Shown: in pieces, positions 5,858 through 6,291 of the stretch
Position numbering within the stretch: position 1 is the first letter of the stretch
Layout: each line of letters begins with the position of its first letter
Source of the DNA: Gammaproteobacteria bacterium
GTDB lineage: Bacteria > Pseudomonadota > Gammaproteobacteria > Pseudomonadales > Pseudomonadaceae
Length of the DNA stretch: 6,291 nucleotides
Assembly (NCBI GenBank): GCA_012735335.1
Contig: JAAYHO010000194.1
Coordinates: forward strand, 1-6,291
Direction: 5' to 3'
The notes under the pieces: model-generated
The model's input: only the letters and a program-made list of their open reading frames with translations
Databases searched by the model: none
Told to the model about the DNA's origin: nothing
Program-made: the position numbers and the translations under genes

Positions 5858-6291
5858 ATGTCCAGCCAAGCCATTCACAGCAACGACTACCCCGATTCCT
5901 GGTACCTGGCCTCGCGTAACCGCGAGTTGCAGCTGCCTGTCCTGCAGGGCGAGCTGGAGGCGGATGTGTGCGTGATCGGCGGCGGCTTCACCGGCCTCAA
6001 TACCGCCATCGAACTGGCTCAGCGTGGCCTGTCGGTGATCCTGCTGGAGGCCCGGCGCATCGGCTGGGGTGCCAGCGGGCGCAATGGCGGCCAGTTGATC
6101 CGTGGTGTCGGCCATGACCTCGACCAGTTCAGCAAGATCATCGGTACCGAGGGGGTGCGCGAGCTCAAGCTGATGGGCATCGAGGCGGTGCAGATGGTGC
6201 GCCAGCGTATCGAACAGTTCCAGATCGACTGCGATCTGCGCTGGGGCTTCTGCGACCTGGCCAACAAACCACGGCACATGGACGATTTCCG
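5858..6291 (+). CDS. FAD-dependent oxidoreductase (DAO family), PuuB/PauB-like, N-terminal part
   Basis: The first 144 codons of a gene that leaves the window at the right edge. After a short N-terminal stretch with NDYPDSWYLAS, residues 36-64 form a Rossmann fold: ADVCVIGGGFTGLNTA with the FAD motif GGGFTG at 41-46 and an acidic E64 ending the second strand. It is followed by RRIGWGASGRNGGQ (67-79), a hallmark of the gamma-glutamylputrescine oxidase (PuuB) and PauB group in the D-amino-acid oxidase superfamily. These enzymes oxidise gamma-glutamyl-polyamines in polyamine breakdown. Other DAO-family amine oxidases share these motifs, so the substrate is inferred from the motif and the PauR-like neighbour. 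ATG at 5858 is preceded by a GGGG stretch five bases away, a moderate ribosome site. It diverges from alanine racemase over 186 bases. Confidence 0.88.
   Translation, partial: MSSQAIHSNDYPDSWYLASRNRELQLPVLQGELEADVCVIGGGFTGLNTAIELAQRGLSVILLEARRIGWGASGRNGGQLIRGVGHDLDQFSKIIGTEGVRELKLMGIEAVQMVRQRIEQFQIDCDLRWGFCDLANKPRHMDDF

Noticed and set aside
5696..6277. 193-codon minus-strand frame opposite the FAD oxidoreductase
   Set aside because: The plus strand has clear GGGFTG and GWGASGRNGGQ motifs, so the opposite frame is a shadow.

Overview
The window looks like chromosome of a GC-rich gammaproteobacterium, most likely Pseudomonas or a close relative such as Halopseudomonas. The reasons are the codon use (strong G/C third positions) and the close match of the alanine racemase to the Pseudomonas DadX type (K33, K122 and Y253 at matching positions). 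A polyamine-type regulator sits beside this racemase and a divergent FAD amine oxidoreductase, much as in the pauR-dadX region of pseudomonads. No phage, transposon, CRISPR or RNA gene was seen. All intergenic gaps are under 190 bases.

Layout. (1) 1-192, minus: the N-terminal 64 codons of a short-chain dehydrogenase, cut by the window edge. (2) 358-2100, plus: a SulP/SLC26 anion transporter with a C-terminal STAS domain. (3) 2158-2322, minus: a 54-residue DUF1328 (YtjA-like) membrane protein that was too short for automatic listing. (4) 2374-3222, minus: an exported protein of three BON domains. (5) 3367-3927, plus: a DUF4136 lipoprotein behind a good AlgU/RpoE-like promoter. (6) 3932-4480, minus: an HTH-cupin regulator of the PuuR/PauR type, probably starting at TTG. 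(7) 4601-5671, minus: alanine racemase. (8) 5858 to the right edge, plus: the first 144 codons of a PuuB/PauB-like FAD oxidoreductase.

How it works together. The middle block (DUF1328, BON protein, lipoprotein) reads as an envelope and stress set. The BON and lipoprotein genes diverge from a 144-base control region. The right block reads as amine and amino-acid catabolism: racemase and regulator on one strand, and a polyamine or gamma-glutamyl-amine oxidase on the other, diverging from a 186-base region rich in small palindromes. The SulP transporter and the SDR are divergent from each other and have no clear functional link to the rest.

I found no convincing new system. The most useful observations are regulatory: an AlgU-type promoter, a palindrome inside the regulator's own promoter, a re-assigned TTG start, and a hairpin built from two convergent stop codons.
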